A DNA stretch of 64,000 bases from Pseudomonas azadiae (GCF_019145355.1 NZ_JAHSTY010000002.1:248001-312000), one strand, 5' to 3'; positions 1 through 10,634 are shown, counted from the first letter of the stretch. Numbers and translations: made by a program. Notes: generated by a model not told the origin, from the sequence alone.

Positions 1-313
1 TCAACTCCAGCGCCGAATCCAGCCACAGCCGCGACAGCGTGGCCACGCCAATCACCACCAGCGACACCGCAATGCTGCGGTGCTCGCCAAAACGCCTGGC
101 CAGGCCCATGCCAAAGAACATCGCCAAACCCATGGCCATCACCGGCAACATGGTCAGCAATGCGGCACTGCTGAAGCTCAACGGTACGTCGCCGCGAATC
201 GATGAAAGCAGCGGTCCCACGGCGGCCATCGACGGACGCAGGTTGAGCGCGACCAGCACGACGCTGATCATCAGCCAGAGGGCGGTGGTGGGTTTTGCGT
301 GAACCGTTTGCAT
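1..313 (-). CDS. CynX/NimT-type MFS transporter, N-terminal part (runs off the left edge)
   Basis: Only the first 104 codons are inside the window; the rest lies beyond base 1. The protein starts MQTVHAKPTTALWLM. It then has a first membrane helix containing the stretch VALNLRPSMAAVGPLLSSI, which resembles the ALNLRP..AAVGPLL signature of the CynX/NimT (cyanate/nitroimidazole) branch of the major facilitator superfamily. Two more hydrophobic helices follow, with a basic MGLARRFGEHR loop between them, as expected between helices 2 and 3 of an MFS protein. The substrate cannot be read from this fragment. It shares the strand of the AruI-like decarboxylase upstream of it, but a 133-bp palindromic repeat lies between them, so co-transcription is uncertain. 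Confidence 0.75.
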   Translation of the reverse strand, partial: MQTVHAKPTTALWLMISVVLVALNLRPSMAAVGPLLSSIRGDVPLSFSSAALLTMLPVMAMGLAMFFGMGLARRFGEHRSIAVSLVVIGVATLSRLWLDSALEL

Positions 314-435
314 GGGCGAGCCTTGAGAGAACAAGGGTGAATCAGGCCATGGGTGCCTGCGTGGGGGCAAATGAGAAAGTCGTTGGGGCTATTGAAAAAT
401 CGCTGACTGCCTGAAACACCACCGATCAAGCTGGC

Positions 436-568
436 TGTAGTGAGCGGGCTCGCCCCGCGCTGGGTGGCGAAGCCGCCCCAATAAAGGCACCGCAGTGTTC
501 TGATAAAACCAAGTCGCCTGGTTTGGGGCGGCTTCGCCACCCAGCGCGGGGCAAGCCCGCTCACTACA
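436..568. repeat. 133-bp long palindrome, copy 1 of 6 (stand-alone)
   Basis: An inverted repeat with arms of about 45 bp that differ at essentially one base. It begins TGTAGTGAGCGGGCTCGCC and ends with the complement GGCAAGCCCGCTCACTACA. Both arms end in the GGTGGCGAAGCCGCCCC tail type. The 40-odd-base centre starts AATAAAGGC and ends CGCCTGGTTT. The same element recurs near 3289, 6356, 10386, 24230 and 57136. It fits the REPIN idea (two inverted REP sequences moving as a unit). The rest of the 314–584 gap shows nothing else I recognise. Confidence 0.9.
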
Positions 569-584
569 CAGGCAAGCTTGGGTG

Positions 585-2222
585 TCAGTCAGGCCGCAGC
601 TGATTAAAAGCCTCCATCCAAAGACCCTGCTCGACTTCAATCAGCGTCGGCCCCGTGCGGTCAGTGGCGGCCCGCAGCGCAACGCGCAACGACTCAACGC
701 CCTGGATGCGTTCGGCCGCGCAGCCCAGCGCCTTGGCCGCGCCGATAAAGTCCGGTGTGTAGATGTCTACACCGACCGGCTCAATGGCGCGGTTGACCAT
801 GTATCTCTTGATCTCTTCATAACCGTGGTTATTCCACAGCAACACGATCACCGGCGTGCGCGCTTCCACGGCGCTGGCCAGTTCCGGCAGGGTGAATTGC
901 AGGCCGCCGTCGCCGATCAGGCACACCACCGGTTGCCCGTCGCCGCGCCCCAGCCAGGCACCGATGGCGGCGGGCAGGGCGTAGCCCAAGGTGCCGTAGC
1001 CGGTGGATGAGTTGAACCAGCGGCGCGGGTGATCGAGGTTCAGGGTCAGGTTGGCGCTGTACACCGGCTGAGTGGAGTCGCCTACCCATAGGGCGTTGGG
1101 CACTATTTGCAAAACGGTGTCGAGGAACCGGGCGTGCGCGCGGGTGGCTGCGTCCCAGGTGGGTGCCAGCTCGGCCCACAGGCGCGCTGCACGCGCCGCG
1201 CCCCAAGCGCTGTCGCGAGGCGGCAAGGGTGTGCTGTTCAACTCGGTCAGCAACGCTTCGGTGGCGATTTGCGCATCGGCCACCAAGGCCACGCTCGGCA
1301 GGTAGTTGCGCACGGTCTGGTCGGGGTCGATATCGATGCGCAGCAACGCGCCCGGAATCTTGAAGCCACCGGCGAAGGTGACGTCATAATCGGTTTCCGC
1401 CAACTCGGTGCCGATGGCCAGCACGACGTCCGCTTCGGCCACCAGCGCGCGGGTGGCGGCCAGGGTCTGGGTCGAGCCGATCAGCAGCGGGTGGCGCGAG
1501 GGCAGCATGCCTTTGGCGTTGATGGTCAGAGCCACCGGCGCGCCGAGCGCCTCGGCCAACCGGGTCAACGCCGGCGCTGCGTCGATGGCACCGCCGCCTG
1601 CAAGAATCAAGGGTTTCCTGGCTGCTGCAAGCAACTGGCTCATCTGCTTGACCGCCGCCGGTGCCGCGCCGGCCCGGGCCACCCGCACCGGCGTGCAGCC
1701 CAACAGCGCGTCGGCATTTTCCACCAGCACATCCAGCGGAATCTCGATATGCACCGGGCGCGGTCGCCCGGCCTGGAACACCGCAAACGCCCGCGCCAGC
1801 ACGCCGGGCAGCTCGGCCGCCGACATCAGGGTATGGGAGAACGCCGCCACGCCGGCCATCATCGCGCGTTGGTCCGGCAGCTCGTGCAACTTGCCGCGTC
1901 CACCGCCCAACTGGCTGCGCGACTGCACGCTGGAAATCACCAGCATCGGTATCGAATCGGCATAGGCCTGGCCCATCGCGGTGGCGATATTGGTCATGCC
2001 GGGGCCTGTGATGATAAAACACACGCCGGGCTTGCCGCCTGCGCGCGCGTAACCGTCGGCCATGAAGCCGGCGCCTTGTTCGTGGCGCGGGGTGACGTGG
2101 CGGATGCTGGAGCGGGCCAGGCCGCGATACAACTCCACGGTGTGCACGCCGGGGATGCCGAACACCTGGTCCACGCCGTAGCCTTCCAGGAGGTTGACCA
2201 GTACTTCGCCGCAGGTCGCCAT
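585..2222 (-). CDS. aruI: ThDP-dependent decarboxylase, AruI-like (5-guanidino-2-oxopentanoate decarboxylase)
   Basis: 545 residues with the three-domain layout of the acetolactate synthase/decarboxylase superfamily. The catalytic Glu of the ThDP enzymes is Glu48 in RHEQGAGFMADG. The cofactor-binding GDG...NN motif is near residues 435–465 (GDGGLQFTLPEL to LLWNN). In Pseudomonas, AruI decarboxylates 5-guanidino-2-oxopentanoate in the arginine transaminase pathway, and the family assignment rests on overall resemblance to it. No aruH transaminase or aruRS genes are in the window, so the true 2-oxo acid substrate could differ. Divergent from a LysR-type gene at 2333, which probably regulates it. 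Confidence 0.7.
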   Translation of the reverse strand: MATCGEVLVNLLEGYGVDQVFGIPGVHTVELYRGLARSSIRHVTPRHEQGAGFMADGYARAGGKPGVCFIITGPGMTNIATAMGQAYADSIPMLVISSVQSRSQLGGGRGKLHELPDQRAMMAGVAAFSHTLMSAAELPGVLARAFAVFQAGRPRPVHIEIPLDVLVENADALLGCTPVRVARAGAAPAAVKQMSQLLAAARKPLILAGGGAIDAAPALTRLAEALGAPVALTINAKGMLPSRHPLLIGSTQTLAATRALVAEADVVLAIGTELAETDYDVTFAGGFKIPGALLRIDIDPDQTVRNYLPSVALVADAQIATEALLTELNSTPLPPRDSAWGAARAARLWAELAPTWDAATRAHARFLDTVLQIVPNALWVGDSTQPVYSANLTLNLDHPRRWFNSSTGYGTLGYALPAAIGAWLGRGDGQPVVCLIGDGGLQFTLPELASAVEARTPVIVLLWNNHGYEEIKRYMVNRAIEPVGVDIYTPDFIGAAKALGCAAERIQGVESLRVALRAATDRTGPTLIEVEQGLWMEAFNQLRPD

Positions 2223-2303
2223 AGAGGTCGCTCTTATTGTTGAGGTAGGGCGGTATTGGAACGGCTGGCCCGTAGCGGCAACAATCGATAAAAAGTCATA
2301 CTT

Positions 2304-2324
2304 GCCATGTCTTCACGTCATGGC
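2304..2324. promoter_or_regulatory. Inverted repeat in the decarboxylase/LysR intergenic region
   Basis: GCCATG and CATGGC form a perfect 6-bp inverted repeat with a 9-base spacer, ending 8 bases before the LysR start codon. LysR proteins often bind such interrupted palindromes in the divergent space they control. The match to a specific operator is inferred only. Confidence 0.35.
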
Positions 2325-2332
2325 TGCGCTTT

Positions 2333-3211
2333 ATGAAACGCCTTCCGCCGCTGCCCGCGTTGCACACCTTCTGGGTCACGGCCCAGTACTGCAACTTCAC
2401 CCGCGCCGCCGAGCAACTGCACATCACCCAGGGCGCGGTGAGCCGCCAGGTCGCCGGGCTGGAGAACCACCTGGGCTATGCGCTGTTCCACCGCCAGGCG
2501 CGCGGTTTGAGCCTGACCGAAGCCGGCCGCGAATGGTCGCTGCGCGTGCACGCGGTGTTTGGCCTGATCGGCGAAGCGGTGGAGCAGATCGGCGACCGCC
2601 GCCAGACCCTGCAACTCAAGGCCTCCACGTGCGTGATGCGCTGGTTGCTGCCGCGCCTGATGCAATGGCAGAAGGAACGCCCGGATGTGCCGGTGGAACT
2701 CACCACCACCGTGGCCTGCACCGTGGACTTTCGCCGCGAACCTTTCGATGCGGCAGTGATTTATGCGCCCATCGCCGAGCAACCGGTGCACGCCCGGCAT
2801 CTGTTCGATGAGCAACTCACACCGGTCTGCGCGCCCGCGTTGCTCGATGGCTTGCACACAGCCGCCGACCTGCAGCAACAGGTGCTGCTGCACCCCACGC
2901 GGGACGGGCGGGACTGGGCGTTGTGGCTGTCGGCGGCGAACACGCACTTGAGTGATTTGCGCCAGGGGCATCACTTCGAGACGCTGGATTTGGCCATGAC
3001 CGTGGCGTCACAAGGATCGGGCGTGGCGATTGGCGACACTGCGCTGATTGGCGAGGACGTGAAGGCCGGGCGCCTGGCGACGCCGTTTGAACTGCGGGTG
3101 CCGACGGGGAAGGGGTATTTCCTGGTGTGTCCGCCGGGGACGGCACCGTCGGCCGGGCTGGAAGCGCTGATGGATTGGTTGGTCAGCCAGGCACAACACT
3201 CGCAGCACTGA
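2333..3211 (+). CDS. LysR-family transcriptional regulator (GcvA-like)
   Basis: 292 residues. The N-terminal winged helix-turn-helix is clear (LHTFWVTAQYCNFTRAAEQL followed by HITQGAVSRQVAGLE, about residues 8–45). It is followed by the linker helix and a periplasmic-binding-protein-like effector domain from about residue 90. The opening PLPALHTFWVTAQ style is that of the GcvA/AmpR-like subgroup. It is divergent from the AruI-like decarboxylase across 110 bp, the classical arrangement of a LysR regulator and its target. The effector is unknown; a substrate of the decarboxylase pathway is a reasonable guess. Confidence 0.88.
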   Translation: MKRLPPLPALHTFWVTAQYCNFTRAAEQLHITQGAVSRQVAGLENHLGYALFHRQARGLSLTEAGREWSLRVHAVFGLIGEAVEQIGDRRQTLQLKASTCVMRWLLPRLMQWQKERPDVPVELTTTVACTVDFRREPFDAAVIYAPIAEQPVHARHLFDEQLTPVCAPALLDGLHTAADLQQQVLLHPTRDGRDWALWLSAANTHLSDLRQGHHFETLDLAMTVASQGSGVAIGDTALIGEDVKAGRLATPFELRVPTGKGYFLVCPPGTAPSAGLEALMDWLVSQAQHSQH

Positions 3212-3218
3212 AGCGCCA

Positions 3219-3512
3219 TGTGGGAGGCTGGCTTGCCTGCGATAGCCATAGGCATCTACACAACTTTCAGAGGCTAAAAAATCTCCCCGTAGTGAGCGGG
3301 CTTGTCCCGCGCTGGGTGGCGAAGCCGCCCCAATAAAGACGACGCGCAGTTTCAGAAAAATCCAATTCGCCTGGTTTGGGGGCCGCTGCAGCCCAGCGCG
3401 GGACAAGCCCGCTCACTACAAAAATGTGTAGATACCCATGCTGCGATAGCGGTGGATCAGTCAGCACATCATTGACTGAGACACCGCTATCGCAGGCAAG
3501 CCAGCTCCCACA
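3219..3512. repeat. Composite nested repeat, locus A
   Basis: This fills the 3212–3529 gap. The outermost layer is a REP doublet (TGTGGGAGGCTGGCTTGCC at the left, GGCAAGCCAGCTCCCACA at the right). Inside it, 3247–3440 is an element bounded by the inverted repeat CATAGGCATCTACACA / TGTGTAGATACCCATG and flanked by the 10-bp direct repeat CTGCGATAGC at 3237–3246 and 3441–3450. Inside that, 3289–3420 is a copy of the long palindrome. Removing 3247–3450 restores an ordinary REP doublet like that at 33498–33585, so the inner unit looks inserted with a target duplication. Confidence 0.9.
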
Positions 3513-3529
3513 GTTTTAACCGGGTTGTG

Positions 3530-4144
3530 TCAGTAGCCGACGGTGAAGCGCTGGCGCGAGTGCTTGGGTGTTTCCACCTCGTCGATCAACGCAATGGCAT
3601 AGTCAGCAAAACTGATCCAGCTGCGACCTTCACTGCTTACCAACAAGTCATCCTGTCCCACCCGGAATGTACCGGTGCGCTCGGCTTCAACGAACTCCGC
3701 CGACGGCGACAGGAAGGTCCAGTCCAGCTCCTGTTCCTGACGCAGTGCATCGAGAAACGCAGCGCCTGCGCTGGCTTCGGCTTTGTATTCGGCTGGGAAG
3801 CCCTCGCTGTCGATCACCCGACCGCCACCCGGCAGCAACAGCGAACCGGCGCCGCCCACCACCAGCAGGCGTTTTACTCCGGCTTTCTTTACCGGATCGA
3901 GCACGGCACTGGCGGGCAAGGTGGCGAAGTGTGCGGCGCTGATCACCACATCGCTGCCGCTTACGGCGTGCTGCAGGGCTTCGGCGTCCAGCGCGTCGAC
4001 CTGTTTAACGGTGACGCCAGGGCGCACGTCCAGCTTGGCGGTATTGCGTGCGATGGCAACCACGCTATGCCCGCGACGCAGCGCTTCTTCCAGCAGTTGG
4101 CTGCCGGCACGGCCAGTGGCCCCAATGATTGCGATCTTACTCAT
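3530..4144 (-). CDS. NAD(P)-binding NmrA/YwnB-like atypical short-chain dehydrogenase
   Basis: 204 residues. It starts with the Rossmann dinucleotide-binding motif GATGRAG (MSKIAIIGATGRAGSQLLEEAL). A conserved acidic turn (VDALDAEAL) and VVISAAHF follow, typical of the NAD(P)H-binding extended/atypical SDR families. There is no YxxxK catalytic pair in the usual place, which is normal for NmrA-like and flavin-reductase-like members. It sits 33 bp after the metallo-beta-lactamase-fold gene on the same strand, so the two may form an operon controlled by the LysR gene at 5149. The substrate is unknown. Confidence 0.8.
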   Translation of the reverse strand: MSKIAIIGATGRAGSQLLEEALRRGHSVVAIARNTAKLDVRPGVTVKQVDALDAEALQHAVSGSDVVISAAHFATLPASAVLDPVKKAGVKRLLVVGGAGSLLLPGGGRVIDSEGFPAEYKAEASAGAAFLDALRQEQELDWTFLSPSAEFVEAERTGTFRVGQDDLLVSSEGRSWISFADYAIALIDEVETPKHSRQRFTVGY

Positions 4145-4177
4145 GACGTTCTCCAGTACGTTAGGGGGTCAAACCAT

Positions 4178-5044
4178 TCACCACTTCATTTCGCCCTTGG
4201 CGACTTTGGCGCTCAGTTCCAGCGAGCTCTCGTCGGCGAGGGTGGGGTAACGCTTTTTCATCGCTGCGATCAATGCGGCAGAATCCTTGGCCTTGGCGGT
4301 CTCGGTGTCGAAAGCCTTGATGTAGTCGGCGGTAAAGGCCACGGCAGCCGGCGTCGGCGTGCCCAGGTAGTGGCCTGGAACCACCGTACGCGGCTTGAGC
4401 TGTTCGATGCGTTGCAGGGTGGCGAGCCAGTCTTTGTGGGACTGTGCGCTCTGGGTGTCGGCCATCCACAGGTGGATGTTTTCAGAGACCACCACACCGC
4501 CGACCACGGCCTTGATCGACGGGATCCACACAAAGGTGCGCTCCGGTTGCGGGCCGTCCAGGCCGATCACGTCCAGTTGTTGGCCTTCCAGGCTCAGGCT
4601 GTGACCCTTGAGTACCTGCGGCACGAGGGTTCTGGCCGGCTTGTCGGCGCCCATTTTCGGGCCCCAGAACGCGAGCTTGTCGGCCACGGTCGCGTTGATG
4701 TGGTCGACCACCGGCTGGGGCGCAATCACCTTGGCGTCGGGAAACGCAGCCGTGAGGGTGTCGAGGCCGAAGTAGTAGTCCGGGTCGCCATGGCTGATGT
4801 AGATAGTGGTGAGGTGTTTGCCGCTGGCGCGAATCTTCTGCACAAGCTGCTCGGCCTGGCCTTTGCCGAATTGTGCGTCCACCAGGATCGCATCCTTGGC
4901 GCCGCTGACCAGCACCGAGCTGACCGGGAAGATCGCCGCTTCACCGGGGTTGTACACGTCCAGGGTCAGCTCGGCCGCTGCCGCGTGGGCGGCGAAGGCC
5001 AGGGCGGCGGTTGCCAGGGTCAGGCGCTTGAAGGTTGAGAACAT
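4178..5044 (-). CDS. Exported metallo-beta-lactamase-fold hydrolase with incomplete metal motif
   Basis: 288 residues with a signal peptide (MFSTFKRLTLATAALAFAAHAAAA, cleavage near residue 24), so probably periplasmic. The MBL fold is suggested by ILVDAQF near residue 55, the loop ISHGDPDYYFGLD near 84–97, and a later VVPGHYLG. The canonical HxHxDH zinc motif reads HGDPDYYFG, so the second and last histidines are replaced and only part of the normal ligand set is present. A relative with altered metal binding or a non-hydrolytic role is possible. It is divergent from a LysR regulator (5149) and followed by a dehydrogenase-like gene. Confidence 0.75.
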   Translation of the reverse strand: MFSTFKRLTLATAALAFAAHAAAAELTLDVYNPGEAAIFPVSSVLVSGAKDAILVDAQFGKGQAEQLVQKIRASGKHLTTIYISHGDPDYYFGLDTLTAAFPDAKVIAPQPVVDHINATVADKLAFWGPKMGADKPARTLVPQVLKGHSLSLEGQQLDVIGLDGPQPERTFVWIPSIKAVVGGVVVSENIHLWMADTQSAQSHKDWLATLQRIEQLKPRTVVPGHYLGTPTPAAVAFTADYIKAFDTETAKAKDSAALIAAMKKRYPTLADESSLELSAKVAKGEMKW

Positions 5045-5080
5045 CGGGCAGCTCCAGCATCGGTAAAGGATGCACAGAGC

Positions 5081-5103
5081 TTAGTTGCACAAAACCAGAC
5101 TAA
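5081..5103. promoter_or_regulatory. Inverted repeat in the MBL-protein/LysR intergenic region
   Basis: TTAGT and ACTAA arms are separated by 13 bases, in the 104-bp divergent space. This spacing is compatible with a LysR-type interrupted dyad. Function is inferred from position only. Confidence 0.35.
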
Positions 5104-5148
5104 AAATGCGATGCTGGGACATAGTTTGTTTCTGAAATCGGGCAAATC

Positions 5149-6063
5149 ATGGACCGTCTTCAAGCAATGCGCGTGTTTGTCACGGTGGTGGACCTAGGCA
5201 GCCAGTCCGCCGCGGCCGATCATCTGGACCTGTCGCGGCCGGTGGTGTCGCGTTACCTGGCGGAGTTGGAAGACTGGGTCGGCGCGCGTCTGCTGCACCG
5301 CACCACGCGCAAGCTCAGCCTCACGGCAGCCGGCGGTGAAACCCTGCCACGCTGTCGGCAACTGCTGGAATTGTGCGGCGACATGCAAGCCGCCGTCCGC
5401 GAGCCGGATGACGCGCCCCGTGGCCTGCTGCGCCTGAGCGTGAGTACCTCGTTCGGCCAGGCGCAATTGGCCGGGGTCATCGCCGAATACGTCAAGCGCT
5501 ACCCCCTGGTAACGGTCGACCTGCAGATGCTCGACCGCACGGTGAACCTGGTGGATGAACGCATCGACCTGGCCATCCGCACCAGCAACGACCTGGACCC
5601 CAACCTGATCGCCCGGCGCCTGACGGTGTGTCGCTCAGTGGTCTGTGCATCGCCGGCCTACCTGCTGGAGCACGCGGCCCCGCGAAAAGTCGAAGACCTG
5701 GCCGGACACAACTGCCTCACCCATTCCTATTTCGGCAAAAGCCTGTGGCATTTCGAAGAGCGGGGCGAGCACATCGGCGTGCCCATCAGCGGCAATATCA
5801 CTTCCAACGAGGCCAGCACCTTGTTGCGCGTCACGCTGGCCGGGGCGGGGGTGTCGATGCTGCCCACCTACCAGGCCGGCGACTACCTCCGCCGTGGCGA
5901 ACTGGTGCGCCTGCTGCCCCACGCCGAACCCCGGCAGATGAACATTTACGCGGTGTACGCCTCGCGCAAGCACATGCCATCGGCGCTGCGCAGCCTGTTG
6001 GATTTCCTGGTGCTGAAGTTCCCGGAAGAGCCCGCCTGGGATATTGGCCTGCAGGCGACATAA
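5149..6063 (+). CDS. LysR-family transcriptional regulator
   Basis: 304 residues. The N-terminal helix-turn-helix (MDRLQAMRVFVTVVDLGSQS then LSRPVVSRYLAELEDWVG, about residues 1–45) is followed by HRTTRKLSLTAAG, the standard LysR wing and linker. The effector domain begins near residue 90 (GLLRLSVSTSFGQAQL). The MDRLQAMRVFV start is typical of the CrgA-like subgroup. It is divergent from the exported MBL-fold gene and is its likely regulator. Confidence 0.88.
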   Translation: MDRLQAMRVFVTVVDLGSQSAAADHLDLSRPVVSRYLAELEDWVGARLLHRTTRKLSLTAAGGETLPRCRQLLELCGDMQAAVREPDDAPRGLLRLSVSTSFGQAQLAGVIAEYVKRYPLVTVDLQMLDRTVNLVDERIDLAIRTSNDLDPNLIARRLTVCRSVVCASPAYLLEHAAPRKVEDLAGHNCLTHSYFGKSLWHFEERGEHIGVPISGNITSNEASTLLRVTLAGAGVSMLPTYQAGDYLRRGELVRLLPHAEPRQMNIYAVYASRKHMPSALRSLLDFLVLKFPEEPAWDIGLQAT

Positions 6064-6153
6064 GCGTGTTGAATGTCGCCCGATAATGGCAACTCGCCCT
6101 GGTTGACCTATGCTTTAGACAGCACCTTGTACATTCGCTCAGAGGTCTGTGCC

Positions 6154-6330
6154 ATGAGCATTAAAACCAGAAAGTACCTGATGATTTTCAGCCTGTGCGC
6201 GTTCGCCAGCGCGCTGTACGGGACTGCCGCCTACCGTGTGGAGCAAACCCGCATGCAACCGGCGTTTGCAACCAACTGCCATCAGGACCAATGCGTCCCC
6301 CGTACCGGCAGTTTCAGCGCCTTGCGCTGA
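6154..6330 (+). CDS. Small hypothetical membrane-anchored or exported protein
   Basis: 58 residues: MSIKTRKYLMIFSLCAFASALYGTAAYRVEQ, then a polar tail with two cysteines (NCHQDQC). The N-terminus has a positive patch, a hydrophobic helix and an ALYGTAA region, which could be a signal peptide or a single membrane anchor. A longer reading from 6073 exists, but the ATG at 6154 is preceded by AGAGGT and begins right before the hydrophobic segment. I do not recognise the family. It stands alone between a LysR gene and a repeat. Confidence 0.5.
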   Translation: MSIKTRKYLMIFSLCAFASALYGTAAYRVEQTRMQPAFATNCHQDQCVPRTGSFSALR

Positions 6331-6355
6331 CACCGCACGACGAAGCACACCACCT

Positions 6356-6484
6356 TGTAGTGAGCGGGCTTGCCCCGCGCTGGGCTGCGCAGCGGCCCCA
6401 ATAAAAACACTGCGGTGCTCCAGATACAACCGGGTCGCCTGGTTTGGGGCCGCTACGCAGCCCAGCGCGGGGCAAGCCCGCTCA

Positions 6485-6489
<5 letters not shown>
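6356..6489. repeat. 134-bp long palindrome, copy 3 of 6 (stand-alone)
   Basis: The arms TGTAGTGAGCGGGCTTGCC ... GGCAAGCCCGCTCACTACA extend into GGCTGCG(C/T)AGCGGCCCC tails, the second arm type of this family. The centre again runs AATAAAAAC ... CGCCTGGTTT. Its right end overlaps the 3' end of pobR: the stop codon TAG (6487–6485 read on the minus strand) and two bases of the last sense codon are repeat sequence. Confidence 0.9.
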
Positions 6490-8713
<2,224 letters not shown>

Positions 8714-8734
8714 CCTGCTATCGTATCCAGCATT

Positions 8735-8759
8735 CCCGCGGGCCGCCTTTTCCCGCGGG
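8735..8759 (+). terminator. GC-rich hairpin after pobA (possible terminator)
   Basis: CCCGCGGG occurs twice, separated by nine bases (GCCGCCTTTTC-type spacer). Each copy is itself a palindrome and the two can pair as a hairpin. There is no convincing T run on the plus strand, so it could be a weak terminator, an operator or a duplicated site. It lies 21 bases after pobA and just before the DHA2 transporter. Confidence 0.35.
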
Positions 8760-8779
8760 CCTTGCTCGAAGGTCCTGCC

Positions 8780-10297
8780 GTGACGCACCTCAATCAGCCC
8801 GTTCCGCCGCTTCCTGCCGTGCGCAGCATCCTCGCCTCATTGATGATGGCGATTTTTCTCGGCGCCCTGGACCAGACCATCGTCGCGGTCTCCATGCCGG
8901 CGATTTCGGCGCAGTTCCACGACGTCAACCTGCTGGCCTGGGTCATCTCCGGCTACATGGTGGCGATGACCGTGGCGGTGCCTATCTACGGCAAGCTGGG
9001 CGACCTCTACGGGCGCCGGCCGATGATGCTGATCGGCATGGGCCTGTTTACCCTGGCGTCGCTGTTCTGTGGCATGGCGCAAAGCATGGAGCAACTGGTG
9101 CTGGCGCGGATCCTTCAAGGCATCGGCGCCGGCGGCATGATTTCGGTGAGCCAGGCGATCATCGGCGATATCATCCCGCCCCGTGAGCGCGGCCGCTACC
9201 AGGGGTATTTCAGCAGCATGTACGCCGTGGCCAGCGTGGCCGGGCCGGTGCTTGGCGGCTACATGACCGAGTACCTGTCGTGGCGCTGGGTGTTCCTGAT
9301 CAACCTGCCACTGGGCGCCGGCGCCTGGTACGTCGCCCATCGCACCCTGGCGGGACTGCCGGTGCCGCAGCGCAAGCCGATCATCGATTATCTGGGTACG
9401 CTGCTGATGATCATCGGCCTGACGGCATTGCTGTTGGGTATCACCGAAATCGGCCAGGGCCATCAATGGCGCGACAGCGAGGTACTGGGCCTGTTGGGAT
9501 GTGCGCTGGTGGCGTTGACGCTGTTTGTGTGGCACGAGCGTCGTGCGCGGGAGCCGTTGTTGCCGATGCATCTGTTCGCCAACCGCAACGCGGTGTTGTG
9601 CTGGTGCACGATTTTCTTCACCAGCTTCCAGGCGATCTCCCTGACCGTGCTGATGCCGCTGCGTTACCAGACCGTGACCGGCTCCGGTGCCGACAGCGCG
9701 GCCCTGCATTTGCTGCCGCTGGCGATGGGCTTGCCGATGGGCGCCTATTTTGCCGGGCGCATGACCTCGGTGACCGGGCGCTATAAACCGATGATTCTCA
9801 GCGGGGCGCTGTTGAGCCCCTTTGCGATCCTCGGCATGGCCTTCAGCGCGCCCCAGGCGGTGGGGCTCACGGCAGTGTTTATGCTGCTGTGCGGGATCGC
9901 GGCCGGGATGCAATTTCCCACCTCGCTGGTGGGCACGCAAAACTCGGTGGACCAGCGCGACATCGGCGTCGCCACCAGCACCACCAACCTGTTCCGTTCC
10001 CTGGGCGGGGCCGTCGGGGTGGCCTGCATGTCGGCGCTGCTGCTGGCGCTGTTGCAGGATTCCAGCTTCGCCCACCTGGCCAGCGGCGCGCTGGGGGCCG
10101 AGGGCCGTTCGGGCAACGTGCTGCTCGACGGCCTCAACGCCGCCCCCGGCCCCACGCAGGACACCCTGCGCGAGGAACTGGCGGTGACGTTCCGGCATTT
10201 GCTGATGGTCAGCGCGGCCGTGTCGCTGCTGGGGTTGGCGGCGGCAATTGCAATGCCCAACCGGGTGTTGCGCGGTCGTGAGGACAAGGCGAAATAA
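8780..10297 (+). CDS. DHA2-family (EmrB/QacA-type) 14-helix drug:proton antiporter
   Basis: 505 residues from a GTG start that follows AAGG by seven bases; the frame is open to 8762 but without a better start. Motif A of the drug:H+ antiporters is visible (GKLGDLYGRRPMM, about residues 72–84). Motif D1-like LGALDQTIVAVSMP is in helix 1, and motif C-like GPVLGGYMTEYLSWRWVFLINLP is in helices 5–6. Length and hydrophobicity fit 14 membrane helices. It exports an unknown compound; the location just after pobA suggests an aromatic, but the hairpin between them and the family's breadth leave this open. It is not PcaK, which belongs to the 12-helix uptake family. Confidence 0.88.
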   Translation: MTHLNQPVPPLPAVRSILASLMMAIFLGALDQTIVAVSMPAISAQFHDVNLLAWVISGYMVAMTVAVPIYGKLGDLYGRRPMMLIGMGLFTLASLFCGMAQSMEQLVLARILQGIGAGGMISVSQAIIGDIIPPRERGRYQGYFSSMYAVASVAGPVLGGYMTEYLSWRWVFLINLPLGAGAWYVAHRTLAGLPVPQRKPIIDYLGTLLMIIGLTALLLGITEIGQGHQWRDSEVLGLLGCALVALTLFVWHERRAREPLLPMHLFANRNAVLCWCTIFFTSFQAISLTVLMPLRYQTVTGSGADSAALHLLPLAMGLPMGAYFAGRMTSVTGRYKPMILSGALLSPFAILGMAFSAPQAVGLTAVFMLLCGIAAGMQFPTSLVGTQNSVDQRDIGVATSTTNLFRSLGGAVGVACMSALLLALLQDSSFAHLASGALGAEGRSGNVLLDGLNAAPGPTQDTLREELAVTFRHLLMVSAAVSLLGLAAAIAMPNRVLRGREDKAK

Positions 10298-10317
10298 CTG
10301 ACACGCTGGAGATCAAA

Positions 10318-10611
10318 TGTGGGAGCTGGCTTGCCTGCGATAGCCATAGGTATCTACACAACTTTCTAAGGCTGACAAATCTCCCTGTAGTGAGCGGGCT
10401 TGTCCCGCGCTGGGTGGCGAAGCCGCCCCAATAAAGACACCCGCAGCCCTCCAGCTAGACCCCGGTCGCCTGGTTTGGGGCGGCTTCGCAGCCCAGCGCG
10501 GGACAAGCCCGCTCACTACAAAATGTGTAGATACCTATGCTGCGATGGCGGTATATCAGTAACAAATGTATTCACTGGCCCACCGCTATCGCAGGCAAGC
10601 CAGCTCCCACA
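10318..10611. repeat. Composite nested repeat, locus B
   Basis: This fills most of the 10298–10634 gap. The outer REP doublet starts TGTGGGAGCTGGCTTGCC and ends with its complement. The middle element, 10345–10539, has perfect 16-bp ends (CATAGGTATCTACACA / TGTGTAGATACCTATG). It is flanked by CTGCGATAGC (10335–10344) and CTGCGATGGC (10540–10549). The inner long palindrome, 10386–10520, is in the same orientation as at locus A. This is the best-preserved of the three composite copies. Confidence 0.92.
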
Positions 10612-10634
10612 GGCGATCGTATTTCAACGGTCTA

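Noticed and set aside
389..640. Open frames across the long palindromes giving repeated peptides such as SGLAPRWVAKPPQ
   Set aside because: The same peptide recurs on both strands at every copy of the repeat, including 3267–3467, 10313–10516 and 24244–24453; it is repeat DNA read in frame, not protein.
3527..5038. 503-codon frame on the plus strand opposite the dehydrogenase-like and MBL-fold genes
   Set aside because: It is a GC-rich shadow of the real minus-strand genes, rich in Arg/Gly/His, and has no recognisable domain.
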